NCBI GenBank assembly: GCA_002452335.1
Contig: DKFJ01000006.1
Location: 268,739-332,738, forward strand
Length of the DNA: 64,000 bases
Reading direction: 5' to 3'
DNA from: Deferribacteraceae bacterium UBA6799
GTDB taxonomy: Bacteria > Chrysiogenota > Deferribacteres > Deferribacterales > Geovibrionaceae
Shown here: positions 27,581 to 36,560 of the stretch, piece after piece
Numbering within the stretch: position 1 is the first letter of the stretch
Layout: every line of letters begins with the position of its first letter
Program-made: the position numbers and the translations under genes
The notes under the pieces: generated by a model
What the model was told of the DNA's origin: nothing
Databases searched by the model: none
The model's input: only the letters and a program-made list of their open reading frames with translations

Positions 27581-27742
27581 TTAGTCGTTATAGGGCTCGA
27601 AGCTGTCTTTGCTCACGCCGCATTCGGGGCAGACCCAGTCGCCGGGGATGTCTTCAAATGCAGTGCCGGCTTCAATTCCGCCGTCAGGGTCGCCGACAGC
27701 AGGGTCATAAATCCAACCGCAGATTGTGCAGATATACTTCAT
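27581..27742 (-). CDS. rubredoxin
   Basis: A 53-residue rubredoxin, with the iron held by four cysteines in CTICGW near the start and CPECGV near residue 38. Other typical residues are [11 protein letters not shown] and the [11 protein letters not shown] segment. A strong AAGGAGG site precedes the ATG. It passes electrons to the flavodiiron protein encoded just downstream, an oxygen and NO detoxification pair common in anaerobes. Confidence 0.98.
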   Translation of the reverse strand: MKYICTICGWIYDPAVGDPDGGIEAGTAFEDIPGDWVCPECGVSKDSFEPYND

Positions 27743-27795
27743 AAGTGCCTCCTTTTGTCTTTCATAATAAGAGTATAATCATCTTTAAATGCAAG

Positions 27796-28785
27796 TCAAA
27801 TCTTTTTAATTTCAACTGTATTGATGTCGAGCCTCTTCAGAAGCCTATCTTTAATAACAGCAATAGTTTCCTGATAATTTTTGTCTGTAAGATTAAGCTG
27901 GCCGCCGGCAGATTTCATATGTCCGCCTCCGGAACCCAGACCTTTTACCAGATACATCGCCATTCGCCCGACCTTCGCGCGGATTGATTTTGAACGCAGT
28001 GAAAAAAATCCGGCGTTCTCTATCCTGCCTACCACAAACGTCCACTTGATATCTCTCATGCGCAGAAGAAAATCACTGGTCTCTGCTATCAGGTCGGCGT
28101 TTCTGACCTCGCCCAGATCGCAGAAGATAAGGTCTTCTATGATCTCGGAGCATTCGATCGCTTTTTTTAGATTTTTGAAATAATATCTGGGGACTTCGGG
28201 GTTTTCTATCCGGGTGAGCTTCTTGTGGGAGATGTATGGAAAGATATAAGACATCATCTCCATATCTTCGTGGGAACCCGAGCGCCCCGAACCGACCGTG
28301 TCGGTCTTTATGCCGTAATACAGTGCGGTGGCCGTGTCTACATCCGGGATTATGTTCAGCCTTTTCATATATTCGGTGATGATGGTGCTGGTGCTGCCCG
28401 TTCCCGGGCGGATGTCGTGCAGTTTTACGCTGGATGTATAGTGCCTGAAATTGTGGTGGTCTATGGCTACGTCGGCGTTAAACCCTTCCGGTATATAGAC
28501 ATTGCCCGCCTTTGGCTGAGTGTCCACTATGATCAGGTAGTCATATCTGGCAAAATTCAGTTTGGTGGAGAGATGCATGTCTATCTTGCACATGCGGATG
28601 AGCTCTCTGTTCTCCGCTCTGCCGACAATGCCGTAATAGGCTATGGTGCAGCGTTTTTTCAGAACTTTTGACAGAATCATCCTGAGCCCGTGAGCAGCCG
28701 CTATGGTGTCAGGGTCAGGGTTGTTGTGTGTTAATATAAGGACTTTCCGCTTTGGGCGTATGTCCTCCAGTATCTTTTCTATCAT
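27796..28785 (-). CDS. DHH-family phosphoesterase, NrnA-like
   Basis: A 329-residue DHH/DHHA1 protein. Metal motifs are HNNPDPDTIAAA near residue 20, IIVDTQP, and the AIDHHN signature near 108; the DHHA1 half contains GSGGGHMKSAGG near 290. Relatives degrade short oligoribonucleotides, pAp or cyclic dinucleotide products. The exact substrate cannot be told. It lies 53 nt before rubredoxin and 12 nt after the preceding envelope gene, on the same strand. Confidence 0.88.
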   Translation of the reverse strand: MIEKILEDIRPKRKVLILTHNNPDPDTIAAAHGLRMILSKVLKKRCTIAYYGIVGRAENRELIRMCKIDMHLSTKLNFARYDYLIIVDTQPKAGNVYIPEGFNADVAIDHHNFRHYTSSVKLHDIRPGTGSTSTIITEYMKRLNIIPDVDTATALYYGIKTDTVGSGRSGSHEDMEMMSYIFPYISHKKLTRIENPEVPRYYFKNLKKAIECSEIIEDLIFCDLGEVRNADLIAETSDFLLRMRDIKWTFVVGRIENAGFFSLRSKSIRAKVGRMAMYLVKGLGSGGGHMKSAGGQLNLTDKNYQETIAVIKDRLLKRLDINTVEIKKI

Positions 28786-28797
28786 AACAAAAGATTA

Positions 28798-29823
28798 TTA
28801 CTCCTGACCTGTAAAATCAAGGATAATGTTATTTCCGTCCGCTTTGGAGGCGGTGAAACCATATTGTTTTTCAAACCCTTTCAGCTTTTTCAGCAGCATA
28901 TCGGGTGATATATACATCTGAGCGTCCATTTCCAGTGTTTTTCCTGCAAAACCTTTTACATTATAAGAAGTTATGAAAGTTCTTTTCTTCATATCCTCCA
29001 TAATGTTCTTCGGAGCGGCGAAGTTAGAGTAGTTGGATGCCGTGATAGTTATAGTGTTCAGCTCTTTTGACTGGTCGGGCAGGGGGATGAAGTTCTCCCT
29101 GACATATACCAGCAGCTTGCTCATGGCCTGTCCGGCGGCTTCCGCCGCGCAGTCGTAGTCTGTATCGCCTGAGCTCTCCCCGTTGGTTTTCAGAGTGCCG
29201 AAATCTTTTGCCTTGCCATATATTTTAGCTGTGAGCGCCACAGTGCATTTGCCCTGATCATACAGCGGTTCGGCTGTGATGTTGAAGAAATACTGCGCAT
29301 TGACAGACGAAAAAGCCTGAAGAGCCTCGTCCGCCGAGGGGCTGACACCGATAGCCGCCCTGAAATCAGACTGATAGCGGGTGCTGAACTGGTTTCTTTT
29401 CATGCTTTCGGCTATCTTTTCGTCCATTTCGGAGTTGTCCACACCGGTCACCAGAAAGACAGCCGAGCTGACCACGGATTTGATCATGTAGTTAACATCG
29501 CTCAGCGTCACCTTGTCCACATCCGCTATGATGGAATAGGTGATGGTTCCGTGGCTGTAGTGCCTGTCTGTTATCTTATAGCTTTTTATGAATTTGAAAT
29601 ATTCTGAAGTTATCTCCGGAATCTCCATATCCGGCTGAGACTCCTGCTGTCTGGCGAAATAGTTATAGAGAGCGTTTATCAGAGCGCCGTTTCTGGCGGA
29701 AATTTCCGCCTGTTTCATATTGTCGTTCTGCACTGTCACTGTGGATGAGCCGGACACCACAGACGCATGGGCTGATATAACAGCGCACAGTATGAAAATT
29801 ATCAGTAATATCAATCTTTTCAT
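28798..29823 (-). CDS. secreted protein of unknown function, weakly FlgT-like
   Basis: A 341-residue protein with a clear signal peptide (MKRLILLIIFILCAVISAHA). The segment after it (GSSTVTVQNDNMKQAEISAR, then NGALINALYNYF) resembles the N-terminal repeat of FlgT and LPP20-like periplasmic proteins, where a strand is followed by an Ala-rich helix. Two further alpha/beta parts follow, ending ILDFTGQE. No catalytic motif was seen. It lies 29 nt after lptD and before a DHH phosphoesterase, so a periplasmic or outer-membrane role is likely. I do not recognise a family with confidence. Confidence 0.7.
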   Translation of the reverse strand: MKRLILLIIFILCAVISAHASVVSGSSTVTVQNDNMKQAEISARNGALINALYNYFARQQESQPDMEIPEITSEYFKFIKSYKITDRHYSHGTITYSIIADVDKVTLSDVNYMIKSVVSSAVFLVTGVDNSEMDEKIAESMKRNQFSTRYQSDFRAAIGVSPSADEALQAFSSVNAQYFFNITAEPLYDQGKCTVALTAKIYGKAKDFGTLKTNGESSGDTDYDCAAEAAGQAMSKLLVYVRENFIPLPDQSKELNTITITASNYSNFAAPKNIMEDMKKRTFITSYNVKGFAGKTLEMDAQMYISPDMLLKKLKGFEKQYGFTASKADGNNIILDFTGQE

Positions 29824-29852
29824 GGTATTCTCCGGATGGTGCCGTCTTCGCC

Positions 29853-31976
29853 TTAGTCAAGCCCTCTGAGCCCCAGTGTCAGCAGTATGGTGCTTTCTGT
29901 GGTGCTGTCGTTGCTGTAGGCGATGTTGTCTATAACGGTCTTTCTGTTGTATATGACTCCGATCTGCCAGCACTCGCTCTTGTAGGTTACAGAGAGTGAG
30001 TCGTCTATGGATGAGTCGGTCTTCATGTTCACTTTGCTGTTCCAGCCTGAGCTTGTTCTGGTGTATGACACATCGAATTTTTTGGTCTTTATTGTTATTT
30101 TGCCTTTCAGAGTGGTGTTCTGATCGCTGTCGGTGTATTTGTCATAGGTATAGTTGGATGACAGGACGACATTTCCTAGTGTCAGGGATGTCTTGAACAT
30201 AAGAAATTCTGTGTCGCTGTCGTAATAGTTATAGTCATCCTCAAAGCTGAGCCATAGAAGACCATTGTAGATATAATCTATTTTGGTGATCAGAGGTTCC
30301 AGCCTCTCTTCGTCCCTGGTCATTTCATAGCCCTGTGTGTTTTCCAGCTTCAGATACCAGTTCTTTGACTTAAAATAGTTCTGCAGTGTGTAGTCATATT
30401 TTTTTTCAGTCTCTATATAGTCTTCATAGGCATAGTCGAACTCTTCGTTCGATTCGATATTAGGCGTCTGAATATAGCTGAAGGTGTTGTAGATGGAGTG
30501 TTTAAATTTATTGTAATTTCTGGATATCTCTTTAAGAGCGAAAGTCTGTTTAAAAGCGTATGTCTGTCTTGTTACGGTGTCTCCGTCATATTTCAGAGAG
30601 GCGAAGCCGGACAGATCCTGATCGTATTTCTCGTCTATATCATAGTTTCTGTCTATGTCGTACCATTTGGTATAGAAAACCTTCAGCTCAGGGGTATATG
30701 TACCCAGATAAAGGTTGATGGGTTTGTAAACAGCGAAATTGAAGTGATTTCTGGTATATGTCAGCTCTTTGTCCTCTTCTGCGGTATCGGCGTAGTCGTA
30801 GTCGTATCGGGTATGCTTCACTTCGTCATAGGATGCGTAGTATCTGAAATACACAGGATAGTCGGTGATATCCTGCTCCACGGAGAGCGAGGGACGCATT
30901 ATGGTGTGTTCTCTGGAATATAGAGACGACACGGTATAGTTGAACGTATCGTTGTATTTAAGGGTCACATTGGCGTATTTCGATGTGTATGCCAGCTGAA
31001 GGTTGTTGGTATAGTTTTCGTCATCGTTTGTATAGTCTTTCAGGAGCGAATAGTTTTCATAATCATCCTGATAGCTGTAGTCTGATACGGCTTCTATGTT
31101 CATAGAGAATTTCAGATTATCAGAGATTCTGAAGTCTGAGTCGTTATATATGAAGTATCTTCCGGAATTTCTGTCCACGTTGCCCTCTTCGGCGTTCAGC
31201 TGAGGGGCGTCATAGTCAGTGTTGATGTATTCGAAATAGTTATAGAAGGTTGAGTCGGATGTGGGTGTGAACCTGAACTCGTTGGAATAGAGGGGCGAAG
31301 CCTCTTTCGTATACAACGCGCCGAATGTAGTGTCCTTGTCCACGTCTATGTTCCAGAAATATCTGGGTTGAATGAACGCGCCTGTCTTCGAGTTTACCCC
31401 GAATTTTGGAATCAGAAACCCTGATTCTCTCTCTGTTTTCACAGGATAGATGATATAGGGTGAGTAGAAAACCGGCACTTTTCTCGCCCAGCCCGCCACG
31501 TTGAAAGCAGATAGATACCCGCCCACATCCAGCTTAGCCGATGTGGATGAAATAGACCATGCGGGGCTGTCGCCGGAGCATGTGGTGTATGACGCTTTTT
31601 TCAGGGTATAAGAGTTTACCCCTGTCTTGTAAGCCGTTTTTGCTTTAAACCAGCTGAATGGCTCCATAAAGGCGTTGGCGTTATAAAACACCCCTGTCTG
31701 ATCCTCGGTGTTGTATTCCATTTCCGTGCAGTCGATGGTTTCCATATCTTCTGTCAGACGGACATTACCCACAGCCCTCAGAAAATCCCTGTCTTTATAA
31801 TAAAAGACCTCGTCCGCCAGCATGGTTTTTTCGCCCTGAAAGATTTTAACGTTTCCTTCGGCGTGGTACATGTTCTGGTCGGCGGAGTCAACATTATCAG
31901 CCTCGATGATGACATCTTCCGCCGCAAATGCTGTAAGAGCCAGAGGGATCAGGAGTAATATCAGGAGTTTTTTCAC
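29853..31976 (-). CDS. lptD: LPS-assembly outer-membrane protein LptD
   Basis: A 707-residue LptD/OstA with a signal peptide (KKLLILLLIPLALTAFA), an N-terminal OstA beta-jellyroll (about 22-130, ADNVDSADQNMYHAEGNVKI) and a C-terminal beta-barrel rich in alternating Tyr, Asp and Thr. It inserts lipopolysaccharide into the outer membrane. The start codon is GTG, overlapping the folC stop as GTGA. The barrel is tyrosine-rich and acidic. It confirms a diderm LPS-bearing cell. Confidence 0.93.
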   Translation of the reverse strand: MKKLLILLLIPLALTAFAAEDVIIEADNVDSADQNMYHAEGNVKIFQGEKTMLADEVFYYKDRDFLRAVGNVRLTEDMETIDCTEMEYNTEDQTGVFYNANAFMEPFSWFKAKTAYKTGVNSYTLKKASYTTCSGDSPAWSISSTSAKLDVGGYLSAFNVAGWARKVPVFYSPYIIYPVKTERESGFLIPKFGVNSKTGAFIQPRYFWNIDVDKDTTFGALYTKEASPLYSNEFRFTPTSDSTFYNYFEYINTDYDAPQLNAEEGNVDRNSGRYFIYNDSDFRISDNLKFSMNIEAVSDYSYQDDYENYSLLKDYTNDDENYTNNLQLAYTSKYANVTLKYNDTFNYTVSSLYSREHTIMRPSLSVEQDITDYPVYFRYYASYDEVKHTRYDYDYADTAEEDKELTYTRNHFNFAVYKPINLYLGTYTPELKVFYTKWYDIDRNYDIDEKYDQDLSGFASLKYDGDTVTRQTYAFKQTFALKEISRNYNKFKHSIYNTFSYIQTPNIESNEEFDYAYEDYIETEKKYDYTLQNYFKSKNWYLKLENTQGYEMTRDEERLEPLITKIDYIYNGLLWLSFEDDYNYYDSDTEFLMFKTSLTLGNVVLSSNYTYDKYTDSDQNTTLKGKITIKTKKFDVSYTRTSSGWNSKVNMKTDSSIDDSLSVTYKSECWQIGVIYNRKTVIDNIAYSNDSTTESTILLTLGLRGLD

Positions 31977-33106
31977 ACGTTTCCCTTAGTTAAAATTTCT
32001 CTGATATAAGCGCAGAGATACAAAGAACCGCATACGAGTATATCAGCATTTTCACTAAGTTCAACGGCTAATTTAAGAGCCTCTTCCGGTGATTTTGTCA
32101 TAAACAGTGAAGGGTTAAGCGTGGTTATATCGATACTCCGGTCGTTATCCGGGATTTGGGTGACGACTATCTTTCCGCAGACGCCGGACAAGATGTTGTA
32201 CAGCTTTTGAAAGTCTCTGTCTCTGGTGCAGGAGAAGATAGCTGTCGGATTCTTTCCCCTGAACCTCTCCGCCAGAATTGCAAGCCCGGCTTCATTGTGA
32301 GCGCCTTCCAGAATGAACTGTCCGAAACGCTCCATCCTGCACATGGGCAGTTTCAGGTCAGACGGCATCCCGCCCGCTGTTATATGCCCGCAGACGCTCT
32401 CCGCCAGACGCAGGTTGTTGGAATAAGGAATACCGAATCCCATGTACTGTCCGTCAGAGTAATCCGGACGGATTATCTGCTTGTCTGCCAGCTTATTATA
32501 TATATAGGATGTGATCTCTTCTGTGTTACGTCCCAGAAAGAAGAGCGGATTGTCTTTAATAATTGCCAGTTTTTCATCAGCTATGCCAAATATATCTGTG
32601 CCTAGATATTCTGTATGGTCTATGGATATGCTTGTTATTACAGGGAGTTTTTTGTTCAGCACATTGGTGGAGTCCAGCCGCCCGCCAAGCCCCGTTTCTA
32701 TGATGGCCGTGTCCGGCTGAGCATCTGAGAATACTTTGAAAGCGATGAGCGTCAGCGCCTCGAAATACGTCAGCATATGTCTGTCTATAACAGGTATCAG
32801 GTCTGATGTGACTCTGTCGAAATCAGACGGAGAGATATTCTGCCCGTTCAGGCGTATGCGCTCTCTGATGGTGTGGATATGAGGAGATGTGAAAAGAGCA
32901 GTGGAGTGTCCTCTGTGGCGGAGTATCTGCTCGATGAACAGAGCTGTGCTGCCTTTGCCGTTTGTTCCGGCAAGGTGTATCACATTTTTAGCGATGTTGT
33001 CAGATATGCCCAGACTGTCCAGCGCCGCCTGAATCCTGTGAAGCCCGAATTCAAGATTTTTGAACTCGCCTCTCTCTCTGAAATGCCTCTCAAAGACTGT
33101 AGGCAT
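31973..33106 (-). CDS. folC: dihydrofolate/folylpolyglutamate synthase
   Basis: A 377-residue Mur-ligase-like enzyme that adds glutamate to folates, and usually also to dihydropteroate. The ATP loop is HLAGTNGKGSTALF near 45. Other motifs are TSPHIHTIRERI and ETGLGGRLDSTN. The start overlaps the accD stop (TAATG) and the stop overlaps the lptD start. It is slightly short for the family (about 420) but has both domains. Confidence 0.93.
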   Translation of the reverse strand: MPTVFERHFRERGEFKNLEFGLHRIQAALDSLGISDNIAKNVIHLAGTNGKGSTALFIEQILRHRGHSTALFTSPHIHTIRERIRLNGQNISPSDFDRVTSDLIPVIDRHMLTYFEALTLIAFKVFSDAQPDTAIIETGLGGRLDSTNVLNKKLPVITSISIDHTEYLGTDIFGIADEKLAIIKDNPLFFLGRNTEEITSYIYNKLADKQIIRPDYSDGQYMGFGIPYSNNLRLAESVCGHITAGGMPSDLKLPMCRMERFGQFILEGAHNEAGLAILAERFRGKNPTAIFSCTRDRDFQKLYNILSGVCGKIVVTQIPDNDRSIDITTLNPSLFMTKSPEEALKLAVELSENADILVCGSLYLCAYIREILTKGNV

Positions 33107-33954
33107 TAACCAAAGAAATCCAGAACTTTTGAAATCTCAGACTTCCATTCGCTTCTGTGCACCACCATGTCTACCATGCCGTGCTCCAGCAGAAACTCGG
33201 AGCGCTGAAATCCTTCGGGAAGCGTCTGGCGGATGGTCTGCTCAATGACTCTGGGTCCTGCGAAACAGATCAGAGCGCCCGGCTCAGCTATATTGATATC
33301 TCCCAGCATGGCATAGCTGGCTGTTACGCCGCCTGTGGTGGGATCAGTGAGCAGAGATATGTGCCCCAGACCTTTCTGGCGCAGTTTTACCAGAGCGGCA
33401 GAGGTTTTTGCCATCTGCATCAGAGAGAGTATGCTCTCCTGCATACGGGCTCCTCCGGAACAGCTTATGGTTATGACGTGTGTGTTCTTTTCGATAGCGC
33501 TCTCGACGAGACGCACTATCTTCTCTCCCACAACGCTGCCCATGCTGCCGCCGAGGAAGCCGAACTCTATACCGCCGATATGCACAGGGCGCTCATTGAT
33601 TCTGGCAATGCCGGAAACGAAAGCGTCGTTCATATCCATCTTCTTCATGGCGGCCTTAACTCTGTCTGGATATTTTTTCTGGTCTTTGAATTTGAGAGGG
33701 TCCAGAGATTTCAGATTTTCATCTATCTCCTGAAAAGTTCCCTCGTCTATTATAATGTCGATCTTTTCTTTAACAGAAATAGGAAAGTGCTTTCCGCACT
33801 TGGGACATGTCTGAAGGTGTTTCGCTATTTCGGTGTGATAATTTATCTCGCCGCAGCCGCCGCATTTCTGCCACAGTTTTTCATCGATCTCTTTTCTGGT
33901 GTCTGTGGTGGCGACCTTCTGCACTTTTTCTCTTAAAAAGTCTCTGATGCCCAT
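33106..33954 (-). CDS. accD: acetyl-CoA carboxylase carboxyltransferase beta subunit
   Basis: A 282-residue AccD. A zinc ribbon is formed by Cys31, Cys34, Cys50 and Cys53 (CGGC...CPKC), followed by the crotonase-like carboxyltransferase domain with SCSGGARMQE and GGVTASYAMLGD. It forms malonyl-CoA for fatty acid synthesis with AccA. The accD-folC order is conserved in many bacteria. Next gene overlaps by 1 nt. Confidence 0.97.
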   Translation of the reverse strand: MGIRDFLREKVQKVATTDTRKEIDEKLWQKCGGCGEINYHTEIAKHLQTCPKCGKHFPISVKEKIDIIIDEGTFQEIDENLKSLDPLKFKDQKKYPDRVKAAMKKMDMNDAFVSGIARINERPVHIGGIEFGFLGGSMGSVVGEKIVRLVESAIEKNTHVITISCSGGARMQESILSLMQMAKTSAALVKLRQKGLGHISLLTDPTTGGVTASYAMLGDINIAEPGALICFAGPRVIEQTIRQTLPEGFQRSEFLLEHGMVDMVVHRSEWKSEISKVLDFFG

Positions 33955-34052
33955 TGTGTCTCCGTGTTTGTGACGAAATCGGTCACATTTATAGCGTCAT
34001 AAGAATGTTTAATGATAAAACTGTTGGGATATTTTTGCAATCCTTTTCTGTT

Positions 34053-34670
34053 TTACCGAAAGATATAGAATGATTGCCTATTATGAGTGAACAGATGAGC
34101 AGGTGTGCATATATTCTGAGATATGAGCTGTTTCAGACAGATACATAAAAGCAGGGCTGTGTGCGCCGCGTCAAACAGCGCCCGGTGTCGGTAAGAATCC
34201 GGAAGAGGTATATGTATTTCGAAGTGGTTTATGAGGTTGTCCAGTGAATAACTCCTGAGACCTTTGTGGGCTGCTCTTGCCAGTTTGACAGTGTCGATCA
34301 CTTTCGGCATATCAAAAGCAAGGTGTTTTTCTTCCAGATGATGCTTCAGAAAAGCATAGTCGAATCCGGCATTGTGAGCGGCTGTTATGCTGCCGCCGCA
34401 GTAGTCCATGAAACGTGGGATGACCTCGTGCGCCTCCGGCTTTCCGCAGACCATGGTCTTGCTGATGCCGTGGATGGCGTATGCCTGATAGGGGATGTCG
34501 CTTTTCGGGTCTATCAGCTCGCAGAAAGTATCCTGAAGGTCGATCGTCAGACCTGGTTTGACCCTGACAGCTGCCAGCTCAAGAAGCCTGGCGCCTTTCA
34601 CCGGCGACATACCCGTGGTCTCCGTGTCGAAGACGGTGAAAGTCAGTTCTGTGAAAGGGGTGTTTATCAT
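34053..34670 (-). CDS. DnaQ-like 3'-5' exonuclease
   Basis: A 205-residue DEDDh exonuclease with FTVFDTETTG (Exo I) near residue 11, AHNAGFDYAFL (Exo II) near 97 and YRHRALFDAAHTALL (Exo III) near 160, so all catalytic acids and the His are present. It could be a stand-alone proofreading or repair exonuclease, related to the polymerase III epsilon subunit. Its ATG overlaps the rsmA stop by 4 nt. A 98-nt gap separates it from accD. Confidence 0.9.
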   Translation of the reverse strand: MINTPFTELTFTVFDTETTGMSPVKGARLLELAAVRVKPGLTIDLQDTFCELIDPKSDIPYQAYAIHGISKTMVCGKPEAHEVIPRFMDYCGGSITAAHNAGFDYAFLKHHLEEKHLAFDMPKVIDTVKLARAAHKGLRSYSLDNLINHFEIHIPLPDSYRHRALFDAAHTALLLCICLKQLISQNICTPAHLFTHNRQSFYIFR

Positions 34671-35467
34671 ATAGATTCAAACAGCCTGATGAAATCCGCG
34701 GTGGTCATCTGTTCTCCACGGATATTCTGCGCCAGTCCGGCCCTGTCCAGAACAGCGTCGATATTTTCTATGGATTTCAGATTGTTCTTTAGTGTCTTGC
34801 GTTTAAGAACGAATGACTGACGCACCAGTTTAAGAAACTCCTGTTCTCTCTGCTCATCTTTGAAATATCTCTCTACGGGATAGAACTCCAGCACCGTGGA
34901 GCGCACTTTGGTATTGGGCCAGAACTGACCGCCGGAGATATCCTTCAGCTTTTTAGTGGTGAAGTAATAGGATGTTATTACAGAAAGGGATGAGTATTCC
35001 TTGCAGTTGGGTTTCGCGTTTATCCTGTCTGCGACCTCCTTCTGAAACATGAAGGTCATTTTCTCTATTTTACCGAAGAACTTAACGCAGTGCATCAGTA
35101 TGTCTACGGATACGTTGTACGGCAGGTTTCCGGCGAAAGCTATCTTTCCTTCCGGAAGCGTGCTTTCATCTATCAGCATAAAGTCGGAGTTGATAATTCT
35201 GAATTTCGGATAGATAAAGAGATATCTGGGCAGAAATTCCGCCAGTTCCTCGTCAATCTCCACGGAAGTCACCGCCAGCTTCTTTTCCAGCATGGCTAGG
35301 GTGAGCACCCCGCATCCGGGTCCGATCTCCACCACCTGCTGGCACTCTGTGTCCGCCAGCGACTGGGCGATGTCGTCAATAGTGTGCCGGCTGGTCAGGA
35401 AGTGCTGACCGAACTTCTTTTTCGTATATCCGACTTCATTCTTATAAATATCAAGCAGATTTAGCAT
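34667..35467 (-). CDS. rsmA: 16S rRNA dimethyladenosine transferase
   Basis: A 266-residue RsmA/KsgA that dimethylates two adjacent adenines near the 16S 3' end. Motifs: KKFGQHFLTSRH at the N-terminus, VVEIGPGCGVLTLAML for SAM binding, and catalytic AGNLPYNVS. The start lies 17 nt inside the end of pdxA; pdxA-ksgA is a well-known pairing. Intact and of normal length. Confidence 0.96.
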   Translation of the reverse strand: MLNLLDIYKNEVGYTKKKFGQHFLTSRHTIDDIAQSLADTECQQVVEIGPGCGVLTLAMLEKKLAVTSVEIDEELAEFLPRYLFIYPKFRIINSDFMLIDESTLPEGKIAFAGNLPYNVSVDILMHCVKFFGKIEKMTFMFQKEVADRINAKPNCKEYSSLSVITSYYFTTKKLKDISGGQFWPNTKVRSTVLEFYPVERYFKDEQREQEFLKLVRQSFVLKRKTLKNNLKSIENIDAVLDRAGLAQNIRGEQMTTADFIRLFESI

Positions 35468-36413
35468 TTTTCACCATTTCGGCCGCCACTTCACAGGCTC
35501 TTTTCAGGCTGGTGTGCTCGGCGATGCCTTTTCCGGCTATATCGAAGGCTGTTCCGTGATCCACGGAAGTTCTGATTATCGGCAGGTTCAGTGTCACGTT
35601 CACGGCGTTTCCGAACGCTTCCAGTTTGACAGGGATTAGTCCCTGATCGTGATACATGACGACCACGAAGTCATATTTGCCCTCCGCCGCCTTGACGAAG
35701 AGCGAATCGGCGGGGAAAGGACCGTCAACATCTATTCCTTCGGCCTTCGCTATGTCCACCACAGGAGCTATCAGGGTGGTTTCCTCGTCGCCCAGAGCTC
35801 CGTTGTCTCCGGCGTGGGGGTTCAGCCCGCACACGGCTATTTTCGGGCGTCTCTTTCCGCAGAAGAACTGTCCGGCGTGGTCTGCGTTGAGTATAGCGTT
35901 CATGATGGCTTTTTCATCCAGCTTTTCCACCAGATGCTCCATGGGAACGTGAGTTGTTGCGAGCACGCACCGGATATTTCTGCCCACCATCAGCATGGAG
36001 AATCTGCGGCTGCGGGTCAGGTGTCCCAGAAACTCTGTATGTCCGGGAAAATCGTAACCGCCCAGCTTGATGGATGCTTTGTTGATAGGGCATGTCACCA
36101 CGGCGTCCGCTTCGCCTGCCTGTGTCATGCGCACGGCTTTTTCCACGAAGAGCATGGACGCTTTGCCGTATTCCGGCTTTATCTGTCCGTATTCGATGGG
36201 GAAATCCATCTTTTCGTCCGGTTCTGTAATGCTGATATCAGGCATGTCTGTTTTCAGCACGGACTGGAATGTGTGTCTGATGATGTGTTCGTATGACACA
36301 AGGGTAATTTCGTAATCTTCGCTTCCGGTCAGGCTCAGCGCGAATCTGCACGCTATCTCTGCCCCAATGCCCGACGGGTCGCCTGTTGTGATGGCTAATC
36401 TTGTCTTTTTCAT
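35451..36413 (-). CDS. pdxA: 4-hydroxythreonine-4-phosphate dehydrogenase
   Basis: A 320-residue PdxA of pyridoxal phosphate synthesis. It has AITTGDPSGIGAE at the N-terminus, metal-binding His residues in DFPGHTEFLG, ICGLNPHAGDNG-like CGLNPHAGDNG and MYHDQGLIPVKL. The start is ATG 36413 (MKKTRLAI); the longer in-frame stretch to 36764 runs into the divergent gene and is not family-like. First gene of the minus-strand run. Confidence 0.96.
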   Translation of the reverse strand: MKKTRLAITTGDPSGIGAEIACRFALSLTGSEDYEITLVSYEHIIRHTFQSVLKTDMPDISITEPDEKMDFPIEYGQIKPEYGKASMLFVEKAVRMTQAGEADAVVTCPINKASIKLGGYDFPGHTEFLGHLTRSRRFSMLMVGRNIRCVLATTHVPMEHLVEKLDEKAIMNAILNADHAGQFFCGKRRPKIAVCGLNPHAGDNGALGDEETTLIAPVVDIAKAEGIDVDGPFPADSLFVKAAEGKYDFVVVMYHDQGLIPVKLEAFGNAVNVTLNLPIIRTSVDHGTAFDIAGKGIAEHTSLKRACEVAAEMVKNAKSA

Positions 36414-36560
36414 GTGGTGAGGATATAGCATCTGGGGCGGTGTTTCAAGTGTTAAAAACTTGCGCAAAAATATACCGCAGATATTATATGTAGTATTTGA
36501 AAACATATAAGAAAACCTGTAAGATGCTAAAACATATGTCCATAGATTTAAGGAGATAAC